A DNA stretch of 64,000 nt from GCA-2733415 sp964276095 (GCA_964276095.1 CAXYDR010000003.1:186001-250000); one strand, 5' to 3'. Numbered from the stretch's first letter, positions 1 to 8,313 are shown. A program made the numbers and translations. The notes: generated from the letters alone by a model not told the origin.

Positions 1-418
1 CGTTAGCAATTTCTTCTAGAGTAAGTGATACTCTAATACGTAAATTACTTCCTTTTACTCTTCGTTGTCTTGAACCTCCGCCGCCACCGAAGCCACCTCC
101 GCCGCCACCAAAGATGTCGCCAAACTGACTAAAGATATCGTCCATGTTCATACCACCGCCACCGAAGCCACCTCCGCCGCCACCGCCAGCACCATCAAAT
201 GCAGCGTGACCATAACGATCGTATTTTGCTTTTTTATTATCGTCACTAAGTACTTCGTACGCTTCTGCAGCTTCCTTAAAACTTTCTTCTGAAGCAGTAT
301 CACCAGGGTTTTTATCTGGATGAAACTTAACGGCCATTTTTCTATAACCTTTTTTTATTTCTTGCGCAGTAGCTCCTTTAGAAACTCCAAGTACGTCGTA
401 ATAATCTTTCTTAGCCAT
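1..418 (-). CDS. dnaJ: Chaperone protein DnaJ, 5' part (runs off the left edge)
   Basis: Co-chaperone that stimulates the ATPase of DnaK and hands it unfolded clients in the cytoplasm. The visible 139 codons start at an ATG (position 418) and read MAKKDYYDVLGV, a typical J-domain start, with the HPD motif at residues 33-35. A long Gly/Phe-rich linker follows from about residue 75, encoded by the GC-rich GGN runs near positions 75-190. The visible part ends in TLEEIAN, the beginning of the first substrate-binding domain; the zinc fingers and C-terminus lie outside the window. It is downstream of grpE by about 75 bases and is presumably co-transcribed. The gene is not broken, only cut by the window edge. 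Confidence 0.95.
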   Translation of the reverse strand, partial: MAKKDYYDVLGVSKGATAQEIKKGYRKMAVKFHPDKNPGDTASEESFKEAAEAYEVLSDDNKKAKYDRYGHAAFDGAGGGGGGGFGGGGMNMDDIFSQFGDIFGGGGGGFGGGGGSRQRRVKGSNLRIRVSLTLEEIAN

Positions 419-460
419 TTTATACTTTTTCTAATCCCAAATTATTGGGGTATTCTTTTT

Positions 461-487
461 AGATTCCTGTTTTCACAAGAATGACAT
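461..487. repeat. Short dispersed-repeat-like sequence between grpE and dnaJ
   Basis: On the minus strand the gap contains TGTCATTCTTGTGAAAACAG followed by GAATCT. It resembles the intergenic repeat family of the form GTCATTCCTGCGAAAGCAGGAATC common in many bacterial genomes (recalled from general knowledge). It is imperfectly palindromic. Related TGTCAT-ended sequences occur at 49264-49286 and 56341-56454. Confidence 0.45.
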
Positions 488-493
488 TTTCGC

Positions 494-1048
494 TTATTGT
501 CCGATTACAACTTTAGGGAAACGTATTATTTTTTCTCCTAGTTTGTATCCTTTCTCAATCACGTCAATGATTTTTCCTTTTAAGTCGTCAGTTGGTGCAG
601 GAATTTGAGTAATAGCTTCATGGAAATCTGCATTGAAAGCATCTCCTTTTCTAACATCTAAAATCTCAAGCCCTTTATCCTTTAAAGTAACTTTAAGTTT
701 TGTACTAATAAGCTCTATACCTTTGATAAGGTTTTTGTCCTTACTTTTCTCTATTTCAACCCAAGCTCTGTCTAAATCATCTAAAACTGGCAACATTGCT
801 TGCATTACGCTAGAACTTGCTGTTTTAAATAATTCTACACGCTCCTTTGAAGTCCTTCTTTTGTAATTTTCAAATTCAGCAAACAAACGTAAAAACTTAT
901 CTTTTTCGTTTGTTAAATCAATCGTTAATTGCTCCTCAGCAGATAACTCTACTACATCTTCTTTTGGCTCTTCTACCTCAGTAGCTTCAGTGTTTTGTGT
1001 TTCAACCTGATCCTTAAGCTCTTCTTTTTGTATATCTTCTGTACTCAT
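494..1048 (-). CDS. grpE: Nucleotide exchange factor GrpE
   Basis: GrpE releases ADP from DnaK, working with DnaJ, whose gene follows. The 184-residue product begins MSTEDIQKEEL. It has an acidic disordered N-terminus, then the long dimerisation helix (FLRLFAEFENYKRR, about residues 60-85), and the C-terminal beta domain ending GEKIIRFPKVVIGQ, with the family signature around VEKGYKLGEKIIRFPKV. An in-frame upstream start would allow a 211-residue protein from 1129, but that start lies upstream of the promoter boxes at 1090-1121, so the ATG at 1048 is preferred. No frameshift or truncation is seen. The order grpE-dnaJ is usual in Flavobacteriia. Confidence 0.95.
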   Translation of the reverse strand: MSTEDIQKEELKDQVETQNTEATEVEEPKEDVVELSAEEQLTIDLTNEKDKFLRLFAEFENYKRRTSKERVELFKTASSSVMQAMLPVLDDLDRAWVEIEKSKDKNLIKGIELISTKLKVTLKDKGLEILDVRKGDAFNADFHEAITQIPAPTDDLKGKIIDVIEKGYKLGEKIIRFPKVVIGQ

Positions 1049-1087
1049 TTCTAATGAATAAATTTTTCTTGTTACAATTTTAATGTT

Positions 1088-1121
1088 TGCAAAAGTATTG
1101 CCAATTCTAATGAAATGCCAA
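1088..1121 (-). promoter_or_regulatory. grpE-dnaJ promoter with overlapping sigma-A and sigma-54-like boxes
   Basis: Read on the minus strand, TACTTTTG (1097-1090) fits the Bacteroidota -7 box TAnnTTTG, with TTG (1121-1119) 21 bases upstream as the -33 element. The same bases contain TTGGCAATACTTTTGCA (1104-1088), which matches 11 of the 13 defined positions of the sigma-54 consensus, with the GG and GC doublets exactly 10 bases apart. The octamer AATTGGCA is present twice. A start near 1083 gives a leader of about 35 bases to the ATG at 1048. Confidence 0.7.
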
Positions 1122-1134
1122 TTTGTCACAAATT
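1120..1134. promoter_or_regulatory. Inverted repeat (operator candidate) at the grpE promoter
   Basis: AATTTGT-C-ACAAATT is a perfect 7-base inverted repeat with a single-base centre. It overlaps the -33 element of the grpE promoter and lies between that promoter and the 3' end of the upstream gene. Its position suits a repressor or activator site. It is not a CIRCE element (different sequence and spacing). The binding protein is unknown. Confidence 0.4.
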
Positions 1135-1150
1135 ATTTTAAAGAAATTTA

Positions 1151-2053
1151 CTAGAGAAGGTTCGCTAAAGCAGCTTCAATATCTGGATACTGAAAATTAA
1201 ATCCTGATTTTTTGATTTTTTGAGAAGATACTTTTTGGCTATCGCATACAATTTGATGCATTTCTCCTAACATCAATTTTAATACAAATTTTGGAATATT
1301 AGGCAAAAACAAAGGCCTGTTCAATTGTTGAGCAATAGAGGATGTTAGTTCTGAGTTTGTGATTGGATTCGGTGATACTGCATTATAAACTCCTTCTTTA
1401 TTTTTCTCTACTAGAAAACTAATTAATTTAACTAAATCTTGAATATGAATCCAACTCACATATTGCTTTCCTGAAGCAAATGACGCCCCTAAACCATAAG
1501 CAATTGGTTGTTTCATTTGTTGCAATGCTCCTCCATTTTTAGCTAAAACAACTCCTACACGAACTTTAGTGACTTTTATATTTAATTTAGAAAAAACACT
1601 TACAGATTGCTCCCATTTTTGCACTACTTCTCCTAAAAAACCTTCAGATAATTCTTTTGAATTTTCTTCATAGCAATTAAATAAAGAATCTTTATAAATT
1701 CCTACAGCACTTGCACACACAAACTGTGTTACAACATGTTTATTTTCTTTTAATGTTTGATATAATAAATCTGAAGACTTTATTCTGCTAGCAATAATTT
1801 CTTTTTTATATGGATTAGTCCAGCGTTTAGAAACACTAGCTCCTGCCAAATGAATGATTTTAGTCACTCCATCTATACATGAAACGTCAATAATTTGATT
1901 ATTGATATTCCAGTAAAAACCTTTACAATTTGCAATAGAATTTACTGCTTCCTTTCGGCTAGTTAAAAAATTAATTTCAAAACCTTCTTCTAACAAATGT
2001 GCTATCAAATGTCGCCCAACCAATCCTGTAGCACCTGTTATTAATATTTTCAT
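1151..2053 (-). CDS. TIGR01777 family NAD(P)-binding epimerase-like protein (SDR39U1/YfcH type)
   Basis: Extended short-chain dehydrogenase/epimerase-like protein of 300 residues; the physiological substrate of the family is not established. The N-terminus MKILITGATGLVGRHL holds the GxxGxxG nucleotide-binding loop (residues 7-13). IHLAGASVSKRWT (about 67-80), the DUF1731-like C-terminus and the YVSWIHIQDLVKLI segment are typical of TIGR01777. The E. coli homologue YfcH is uncharacterised. It starts only three bases after the stop of mnmD, so the two form an operon transcribed leftward. Length and motifs look complete. Confidence 0.88.
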   Translation of the reverse strand: MKILITGATGLVGRHLIAHLLEEGFEINFLTSRKEAVNSIANCKGFYWNINNQIIDVSCIDGVTKIIHLAGASVSKRWTNPYKKEIIASRIKSSDLLYQTLKENKHVVTQFVCASAVGIYKDSLFNCYEENSKELSEGFLGEVVQKWEQSVSVFSKLNIKVTKVRVGVVLAKNGGALQQMKQPIAYGLGASFASGKQYVSWIHIQDLVKLISFLVEKNKEGVYNAVSPNPITNSELTSSIAQQLNRPLFLPNIPKFVLKLMLGEMHQIVCDSQKVSSQKIKKSGFNFQYPDIEAALANLL

Positions 2054-2056
2054 TTT

Positions 2057-2722
2057 TTACTTTATAATTTTCCTTGCTCTTAACATTTCACGTTTCCCTG
2101 GAGGTCCATCCAAGCGTTCAACTGTAAATCCAACAAATTGCATTGCTCTACGTGCACTACCTTTTGCCGCATAAGTTACCAAAACTCCATTAGGTTTTAA
2201 TGCTTTATACATTATAGCAAAAATCTCTTCTCCCCATAATTCGGGCTGTACTCCAGAACCAAAAGCATCATAATAGATTAAATCGTGGCAGTTATCATCT
2301 ACTATATCATTAAAAAATTGCTTCCTTTTAGTTAATGAGAATTGATCAGATATAGCTTGTTTAGTTTCCCAATCAGTTTTATGAAAATCAACAAATGCTT
2401 GCCTATATTCTTCTGCATCTAGCTGGCTCACATAATTTAGTCCCGCTATTTCCTCTTGTATTACTGGATAAGCTTCAACTCCAGTATAATCAATAATTAA
2501 ATCTCTTCTTTTACTTTCTAAAAAAGTTATATAAGCGTTCAGTCCTGTACCAAAACCTATTTCCAATACTGCAATTTTATCAGAAAACAAATCCAACCCC
2601 ATTCTTATAAAAACATGATACGCTTCTTGAATAGCGCCTTTTTTAGAATGATACTGTTCGTTTAATTCTGGTAAATTAATAGAGGTAGATCCGTCTTCAG
2701 TAATGATTATTTCTCGTTTCAT
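2057..2722 (-). CDS. mnmD: tRNA (5-methylaminomethyl-2-thiouridine)(34) methyltransferase MnmD
   Basis: Stand-alone counterpart of the MnmC N-terminal domain (DUF752 fold). It is expected to methylate nm5s2U at the wobble position of certain tRNAs using S-adenosylmethionine. The SAM loop VLEIGFGTGLNAY, the DLIYYDAFGSGVQPELW segment and the C-terminal GPPGKREMLRARK are family hallmarks. An in-frame GTG at 2743 would add seven residues, but the ATG at 2722 gives MKREIIITEDGS, which matches the usual start of the family, so it is preferred (221 residues). The FAD-dependent MnmC C-terminal domain is absent, as in other MnmD proteins. It is first in a two-gene operon and divergent from ilvE. Confidence 0.9.
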   Translation of the reverse strand: MKREIIITEDGSTSINLPELNEQYHSKKGAIQEAYHVFIRMGLDLFSDKIAVLEIGFGTGLNAYITFLESKRRDLIIDYTGVEAYPVIQEEIAGLNYVSQLDAEEYRQAFVDFHKTDWETKQAISDQFSLTKRKQFFNDIVDDNCHDLIYYDAFGSGVQPELWGEEIFAIMYKALKPNGVLVTYAAKGSARRAMQFVGFTVERLDGPPGKREMLRARKIIK

Positions 2723-2743
2723 AGTTCCAAATTCTTTTTTCAC

Positions 2744-2765
2744 CTATACAAACCGTATAGTTTTG
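2744..2765 (+). promoter_or_regulatory. Putative ilvE promoter with inverted repeat
   Basis: TAGTTTTG at 2758-2765 fits the Bacteroidota -7 box. It is directly preceded by the inverted repeat CTATAC-AAACC-GTATAG (2744-2760), and CTATACAAA recurs at 2771-2779. No TTG -33 element is seen at the right distance, so the box is tentative. The repeat could be an operator shared with the divergent mnmD operon. Confidence 0.35.
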
Positions 2766-2847
2766 TACATCTATACAAATTAACAAATAATTAGTCGTTA
2801 TAATTTTATTAATTGATTAAATTCGCAAAACTATTAAAACCAACTAA

Positions 2848-3909
2848 ATGACGATGGAAACAGATATTAAAATTACTCGCGTTGATAAATCAAAATTTGA
2901 ATCAATTGATTTAGATAATGTAGCATTTGGAACAGTATATACTGACCATATGTTTTCCTGTGATTTTAAAGATGGTGAATGGCAACAACCTGAAATTACA
3001 CCTTATCAACCTTTACAGTTAGATCCTTCAGCTAGAGTTTTCCATTACGGACAAGCTGCTTTTGAAGGAATGAAAGCATATAAGGATGAGAACAGTGATG
3101 TTTGGATTTTTAGACCTGAGGAAAACTGGAAACGTATTTGTTTTTCATCAAACAGATTAGCAATGCCAGAAATTCCTAAAGAAATATTCATGGATGGTTT
3201 AAAAACCTTATTGAATATGGATAGCGAATGGGTTGTCCCAGGAAGAGGAAACACTTTATATATCAGACCATTTATTTTTGCTACTCAAGCTGGTGTATCT
3301 GCTGCTCCTGCTGAGGAATATAAATTTATGATTATCTGTACTCCGGTACAAGCATACTATAAAGGAGGAGATGTTAAAGTAAAAATATCTGATCATTATT
3401 CAAGAGCTGCTAATGGTGGTGTTGGTGCAACTAAAGCTGCAGGTAACTATGCTGCTCAGTTTTACCCAACTAAAAAAGCTAATGAAGAAGGATACCAACA
3501 AATTATCTGGACAAACTCTACTCATGAGTATTTAGAAGAAGCAGGAACTATGAATGTGTTTTTCAGAATTGGAGATACGTTATTAACTGCTCCTACTGAT
3601 GATAGAATTTTAAATGGTGTTACTAGAAAAAGTATCATCGCTCTTGCTGAAAAGGAAGGATTAAAAGTTGAAGTAAGAAAAGTAAGTGTTGTAGAAGTTA
3701 TTGAGGCTGCAAAAAAAGGTGAATTAAAAGAAGTATTCGGAACAGGAACTGCTGCTGTAGTAGTACCAATTACAGGGGTTGGATACAAAGATGATCATTA
3801 CGATTTACCTAAGTTAGATAATGCATATTCTACAATGTTAAAAGGGAAGTTATTAGATATTCAATACAATGAAGCTGAAGACACTTTTAATTGGACACAA
3901 AAAATATAA
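2848..3909 (+). CDS. ilvE: Branched-chain amino acid aminotransferase
   Basis: PLP enzyme (fold type IV) that interconverts leucine, isoleucine and valine with their 2-oxo acids in the cytoplasm. The 353-residue length and motifs such as FHYGQAAFEGMKAYKD, GGVGATKAAGNYAAQF (with the PLP-binding lysine in the GATKAAGNYA segment) and EEAGTMNVFFRIGDTL identify the longer eukaryote-like/IlvE2 subgroup. The start is the ATG at 2848; a second ATG at 2854 would shorten the protein by two residues. It stands alone, divergent from mnmD, and ends at a bidirectional terminator shared with pyruvate carboxylase. Confidence 0.95.
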   Translation: MTMETDIKITRVDKSKFESIDLDNVAFGTVYTDHMFSCDFKDGEWQQPEITPYQPLQLDPSARVFHYGQAAFEGMKAYKDENSDVWIFRPEENWKRICFSSNRLAMPEIPKEIFMDGLKTLLNMDSEWVVPGRGNTLYIRPFIFATQAGVSAAPAEEYKFMIICTPVQAYYKGGDVKVKISDHYSRAANGGVGATKAAGNYAAQFYPTKKANEEGYQQIIWTNSTHEYLEEAGTMNVFFRIGDTLLTAPTDDRILNGVTRKSIIALAEKEGLKVEVRKVSVVEVIEAAKKGELKEVFGTGTAAVVVPITGVGYKDDHYDLPKLDNAYSTMLKGKLLDIQYNEAEDTFNWTQKI

Positions 3910-3945
3910 ATTCAATTACAAATAGTATTTGTAACATTATATATA

Positions 3946-3978
3946 AAAAGCCCTTATTTATTTTAAATAAGGGCTTTT
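3946..3978. terminator. Bidirectional terminator between ilvE and pyc
   Basis: A perfect 15-base inverted repeat, AAAAGCCCTTATTTA and TAAATAAGGGCTTTT, separated by three bases. The A/T runs serve both convergent genes. Confidence 0.9.
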
Positions 3979-3999
3979 ACTTTTTAGGTTTTACTTAGC

Positions 4000-6900
4000 T
4001 TAACCTAAAACAACAATTAAGTCGTCAGAATTTACCATTACTCCAGGTTGTAAAATAACATCAGCTATAACTGAATCAGCTACTGCGGTAATAGTCGTTT
4101 CCATTTTCATTGCTTCAATAATGAATAAGGGCTGATTTTTAAGTATCTTTTCACCGTTCTTTACCAATACAGTAGAAAGCAATCCTTGTAAAGGAGCACC
4201 TATATGCTTATCGTTTCCTTTTTCTGCCTTGACATGTACTACCAAATCAATTTTAATAGATTCGTCTTTAATTTTCACACTTCTAGATTGCCCATTAACT
4301 TTAAAATACACGGTTACCATTCCTTCGTCATTTGGTCTTCCAACAGAATCCAAACTTACTAAGAGTGTTTTCCCTTTATCTATTTCTACAGTTATTTCCT
4401 CTCCTCTTTCCATTCCATAGAAGAAATTTTTAGTTGGTAAATTCATTAAGTTACCATACTTCACATGCTTATTATAAGCATCTAAAAATACTTTCGGGTA
4501 TAATTTATAGGATAAGAAATCTGTAATATTCGTTGGGCGGCCCATTTCCTTATCGAAAATAGTTAAAAACTCTTTAAATTCTTCTTCAATATCCAATGCT
4601 TCTAGGTGTGCATTTGGCCTGTCTGTATATGCTTCTTGGTCTTTCAATATTATTTTTTGCAATGCTTTTGGAAAACCACCAACAGGTTGCCCTAAATCTC
4701 CTTTAAAAAAACTAATTACAGATTGCGGAAAAGAAATAGTATCACCTCGTTCAAGAACATCTAGAATCGTTAAATTATTACTAACTAGATATTGTGCCAT
4801 ATCACCAACAACTTTTGAACTAGGGGTAACTTTTACAATATTGCCAAAAAGCTCATTTACCTCACCATACATTTTTGTTATTTCGTGAAACCTATCTTCT
4901 AAGCCTAATGCTTGTGCTTGAGGCTTTAAATTAGAGTACTGCCCACCTGGAATTTCATGTTTAAACACTTCACCAGAACCAGCCTTTAAACCAGATTCAA
5001 ATGGATAATAATATTCTCTAACGGTTTCCCAATAATTAGAATATTCATTTAACGAATCTATATTCAACGAATTTTCACGTTCGTGAAATTTTAACATTTC
5101 CACCACCGAATTAAAATTAGGCTGCGAGGTTAAGCCAGAAAGGCCTCCTAAAGCAACATCTAATACATCTACTCCTGCTTCTACTGCCTTTAAATAGGTT
5201 GCAGATTGTATGGATGACGTATCATGGGTATGTAAATGTATTGGTATGTTTATTTCCGATTTTAAAGCAGAAATTAACTCATAAGCCGCATAAGGTTTTA
5301 GCAAACCAGCCATATCTTTAATTCCTAATATATGTGCTCCTGCGTTTTCAATATCTTTTGCTAAATTGACATAATATTTTAGGTTATATTTCTGATTTTT
5401 TGGATCTAAAATATCGCCTGTATAACAAATAGAACCTTCAGCAAGTCCTTCTGTTCTAGTGCGGACATGTTCGATACATGGTGCAATAGATTTCATCCAA
5501 TTTAACGAATCAAAAATTCTAAATACATCTACTCCATTTTCCCCTGATTGCTCAACAAATTTACCGATTAAGTTATCTGGATATGCAGTATAACCAACAC
5601 CATTAGACCCTCTAATTAACATTTGCAACAACACGTTAGGCATTGCTTTTCGTAATTGTTGTAAACGCTCCCAAGGGTTTTCCTGTAAGAAACGTAAACA
5701 CACATCAAAAGTAGCACCTCCCCAAACTTCCATACTAAATATTTCAGGATGATTTTTAGCAAATCCTTCTGCTACTTTAAGCATGTCATAAGTTCGCATA
5801 CGCGTTGCCAATAAACTTTGGTGCGCATCCCTCATAGTGGTATCCGTATAATGTACTTTCTTTTCATTTTTTAACCATTCTGAAAATTTATCAGGCCCTA
5901 GTTTTGTCAATAAATCTTTTGTTCCTTCTGGATATGAAGCAGTGGCATCAAATTTTGGGATTTTTGGAATAACAAATGTTTTATTTGGATCGACCTTTTT
6001 AATGTCAGTATTTCCATTTACAATTACATCTCCTAAATAAGTTACTAACTTAGTTGCTCTATTTCTTGGTGTTGTAAACACGAATAAATCTGGCTCATTT
6101 TTTATGAAGTTAACAGTTACTTCTCCTTTTCTAAAAGTTGGATGCTTCAATATATTATCTAAAAATGGCATGTTGGTTTTTACACCGCGAATTCTAAATT
6201 CAGCTACTGCTCTTCTCATTTTCCTACAAGCACCATCTAAAGTTCTACTACTAGCAGTGACTTTTACCAACATTGAATCGAAAAAAGGTGAAATAGTAAC
6301 GCCTTGATACAAACTCCCCGCATCTAAACGAATCCCAAAACCTGAGGCACTTCTATAAGTAGAAATAGTACCATAATCAGGTTTAAAATCATTTGCAGGA
6401 TCTTCAGTTGTTATCCTACATTGTAATGCATATCCATTTATTTTAACAGCGGCTTGATTAGGTATTTTTATTTGTTCATCAGACAGTTTATAACCACCTG
6501 CAACAAACAATTGCGCTTTAACAATATCAATATCAGTTATTACTTCAGTAACGGTATGTTCAACTTGAATTCTTGGATTTACTTCAATAAAATAAATTGA
6601 ACCATCATCATCTACCAAAAATTCTACAGTACCAATATTATTATAATCTACAGCTTTACATATTCTTGTAGCGTAATCATATAATGCATTTTTTGTAGCA
6701 TCACTTAATCCGAATGAAGGCGCGAATTCAATAACTTTTTGATAACGACGCTGTACCGAACAGTCTCTCTCAAATAGATGCACTGTATTCCCGTAATTAT
6801 CGGCTATAATTTGAATTTCTATATGCTTAGGGTTTTCTACAAATTTTTCTAAAAACACGGTATCATCTCCAAAAGCGTTTAAGGCTTCTCTTTTACTCTC

Positions 6901-7452
6901 AGGATACGCACTTTTTAATTGCTCATCACCCCAAATCACACGCATTCCTCTTCCTCCACCTCCAGAAGCGGCTTTTAACATAACAGGATACCCAATTTTT
7001 CGAGCTTCATTTAATGTTATTTCAATATTTTCTAAAGGATGCTCATTACTTTTTATAATTGGAATATTGTTAGCAATAGCAACTTCTTTTGCTTTAATCT
7101 TATCTCCTAAAGATTTAAGTACTGAAACTTTTGGCCCGATAAAAATAATGCCATTATCTTCACATTTCTGTGCTAAATTTGCGTTCTCTGACAAAAAACC
7201 ATACCCAGGATGAATTGCATCTACATCATTTTCTTTTGCAACTCTAATAATTGCATCAATATCTAAATAAGGTTTTAAGGGTTCATTATCTTTCCCTATT
7301 TGATATGATTCATCTGCCTTATACCTATGTAAAGAATACCTGTCTTCAAAAGTATAGACGGCTACCGTTTTAATATTTATTTCTGTACATGCTCTAAAAA
7401 TTCTTATCGCAATTTCACCTCTATTGGCTACAAGCACCTTTTTTATATTCAT
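4000..7452 (-). CDS. pyc: Pyruvate carboxylase
   Basis: Biotin enzyme that carboxylates pyruvate to oxaloacetate with ATP and bicarbonate, the main anaplerotic step. It is a single chain of 1150 residues, the usual length. Biotin carboxylase comes first (about 1-455; KVLVANRGEIAIRI at the start, glycine-rich loop AASGGGGRGMR). The carboxyltransferase domain follows (about 535-1030; DTTMRDAHQSLLATR, and LHTHDTSS as metal ligands). The biotinyl domain is at the end, with EAMKMET and the biotinylated lysine at about 1116. All catalytic segments are intact. The start ATG at 7452 directly precedes the conserved N-terminus. A 24-base palindrome lies about 80 bases upstream. Confidence 0.97.
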   Translation of the reverse strand: MNIKKVLVANRGEIAIRIFRACTEINIKTVAVYTFEDRYSLHRYKADESYQIGKDNEPLKPYLDIDAIIRVAKENDVDAIHPGYGFLSENANLAQKCEDNGIIFIGPKVSVLKSLGDKIKAKEVAIANNIPIIKSNEHPLENIEITLNEARKIGYPVMLKAASGGGGRGMRVIWGDEQLKSAYPESKREALNAFGDDTVFLEKFVENPKHIEIQIIADNYGNTVHLFERDCSVQRRYQKVIEFAPSFGLSDATKNALYDYATRICKAVDYNNIGTVEFLVDDDGSIYFIEVNPRIQVEHTVTEVITDIDIVKAQLFVAGGYKLSDEQIKIPNQAAVKINGYALQCRITTEDPANDFKPDYGTISTYRSASGFGIRLDAGSLYQGVTISPFFDSMLVKVTASSRTLDGACRKMRRAVAEFRIRGVKTNMPFLDNILKHPTFRKGEVTVNFIKNEPDLFVFTTPRNRATKLVTYLGDVIVNGNTDIKKVDPNKTFVIPKIPKFDATASYPEGTKDLLTKLGPDKFSEWLKNEKKVHYTDTTMRDAHQSLLATRMRTYDMLKVAEGFAKNHPEIFSMEVWGGATFDVCLRFLQENPWERLQQLRKAMPNVLLQMLIRGSNGVGYTAYPDNLIGKFVEQSGENGVDVFRIFDSLNWMKSIAPCIEHVRTRTEGLAEGSICYTGDILDPKNQKYNLKYYVNLAKDIENAGAHILGIKDMAGLLKPYAAYELISALKSEINIPIHLHTHDTSSIQSATYLKAVEAGVDVLDVALGGLSGLTSQPNFNSVVEMLKFHERENSLNIDSLNEYSNYWETVREYYYPFESGLKAGSGEVFKHEIPGGQYSNLKPQAQALGLEDRFHEITKMYGEVNELFGNIVKVTPSSKVVGDMAQYLVSNNLTILDVLERGDTISFPQSVISFFKGDLGQPVGGFPKALQKIILKDQEAYTDRPNAHLEALDIEEEFKEFLTIFDKEMGRPTNITDFLSYKLYPKVFLDAYNKHVKYGNLMNLPTKNFFYGMERGEEITVEIDKGKTLLVSLDSVGRPNDEGMVTVYFKVNGQSRSVKIKDESIKIDLVVHVKAEKGNDKHIGAPLQGLLSTVLVKNGEKILKNQPLFIIEAMKMETTITAVADSVIADVILQPGVMVNSDDLIVVLG

Positions 7453-7529
7453 TTTAGTTGTGTTGTTTATGATTAAAAATCAATAATTGGTTTGGTAATA
7501 TGTTACTGTAGTTCCCCCAATATACGCTT

Positions 7530-7553
7530 TTTAACTATGCGTGCATAGTTAAA
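7530..7553. promoter_or_regulatory. 24-base palindrome upstream of pyc (operator candidate)
   Basis: TTTAACTATGC and GCATAGTTAAA form a perfect 11-base inverted repeat with a two-base centre, 77 bases upstream of the pyc start and downstream of the MazG-like gene terminator. It has no T-run suitable for termination, so a dimeric regulator site is more likely than a terminator. No regulator gene is adjacent. Confidence 0.45.
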
Positions 7554-7580
7554 GAATACGAATTACACTCCTAAGTACTA

Positions 7581-7605
7581 AAAAAGCGACTATAAGTCGC
7601 TTTTT
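7581..7605 (-). terminator. Terminator of the MazG-like gene
   Basis: AAAAAGCGACT-ATA-AGTCGCTTTTT is a perfect 11-base inverted repeat with A/T runs, 10 bases past the stop codon of the minus-strand gene ending at 7616. Confidence 0.88.
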
Positions 7606-7615
7606 ATTATGAAAT

Positions 7616-8002
7616 TTAATTACCTAGTATTTTAGTTATGTCTGGTTTAAAATAGTTGGGGCCTTTTAACACTTTTCCATCTTCACGATAAATGGGTTGA
7701 CCATCTTCACCAAGCTTACTCATGTTACTTTGTTGGATTTCATCAAAAACGGCAGCCATTTTATCTTGTAAACCATGTTCTATCATTGTTCCACACAAAA
7801 TATACAACATATCACCTAAAGCATCTGCAACCTCAACTAAATCGTTATTTTGAGCCGCTTCAAGGTATTCTTCATTTTCTTCCTTCATTAAATTAAATCG
7901 AAGGGTATTTTTTGCTTCTCCTAAATTAGCTTTTGGTGTTTCTCTGTGACCAATTTTGAAGGCTGTATGAAATTCTGTAACTGCGTCAGTATATTTTTTC
8001 AT
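7616..8002 (-). CDS. MazG-like nucleotide pyrophosphohydrolase
   Basis: All-alpha NTP pyrophosphohydrolase fold (MazG/PRA-PH superfamily), 128 residues, a single domain. The metal-binding EExxE motif is at residues 41-45 (EENEE) and the second half at 57-64 (EVADALGD), giving the conserved E/D ligands. The family removes pyrophosphate from NTPs, often damaged or surplus nucleotides; the actual substrate cannot be read from sequence. It is not the two-domain house-cleaning MazG, being too short. It is followed by its own terminator, so it is probably a single-gene unit. Confidence 0.8.
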   Translation of the reverse strand: MKKYTDAVTEFHTAFKIGHRETPKANLGEAKNTLRFNLMKEENEEYLEAAQNNDLVEVADALGDMLYILCGTMIEHGLQDKMAAVFDEIQQSNMSKLGEDGQPIYREDGKVLKGPNYFKPDITKILGN

Positions 8003-8032
8003 TGTATGGGTATTTAAATGATTAACTTTAAT

Positions 8033-8040
8033 TAATTTTG
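8033..8040 (+). promoter_or_regulatory. Putative -7 promoter box for the small membrane protein gene
   Basis: TAATTTTG fits TAnnTTTG and lies 22 bases before the ATG at 8063. No TTG is found at the expected -33 distance, so the call is tentative. Confidence 0.35.
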
Positions 8041-8062
8041 CCTAAAAATAAATAAAATTTTT

Positions 8063-8251
8063 ATGTTTACTTCTGGTCAACTTATTTTTGCTGTATTATT
8101 TTTCTTAACTTTTGTTGGGGTTATGATTTGGTCTTATAGAAAAGACTTAAAAGTACACAAGAAATACTACAAAGGTAGTTATTGGGTATTAGTTGGTTTG
8201 ATCGTTTTTTTTAGTTTAATTTATGCGCTAAAATCTTTAATATATAAATAA
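8063..8251 (+). CDS. Small two-helix membrane protein, function unknown
   Basis: A 62-residue protein with two hydrophobic helices (about 6-24 and 40-58) joined by a basic loop (SYRKDLKVHKKYYKGS), so the loop is probably cytoplasmic with both termini outside. It has its own candidate promoter box and terminator, and the base composition fits the genome, which supports a real gene. I recall similar short proteins in Flavobacteriaceae but no assigned function. The neighbouring genes on both sides are on the opposite strand and give no clue. Confidence 0.7.
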   Translation: MFTSGQLIFAVLFFLTFVGVMIWSYRKDLKVHKKYYKGSYWVLVGLIVFFSLIYALKSLIYK

Positions 8252-8260
8252 ACCTATAAA

Positions 8261-8292
8261 AAAATCCCTTCAACTTTCGTTAAAGGGATTTT
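8261..8292. terminator. Bidirectional terminator, small membrane protein / desaturase
   Basis: AAAATCCCTT and AAGGGATTTT form a 10-base stem around a loop that itself contains a short AAC/GTT pairing. It lies between two convergent genes. Confidence 0.85.
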
Positions 8293-8313
8293 ATATTATA
8301 AAGACAGATAAAT

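Noticed and set aside
1049..1129. N-terminal extension of GrpE by 27 residues (start at 1129)
   Set aside because: The promoter boxes at 1090-1121 and the family start MSTED at 1048 place this part upstream of, or within, the promoter.
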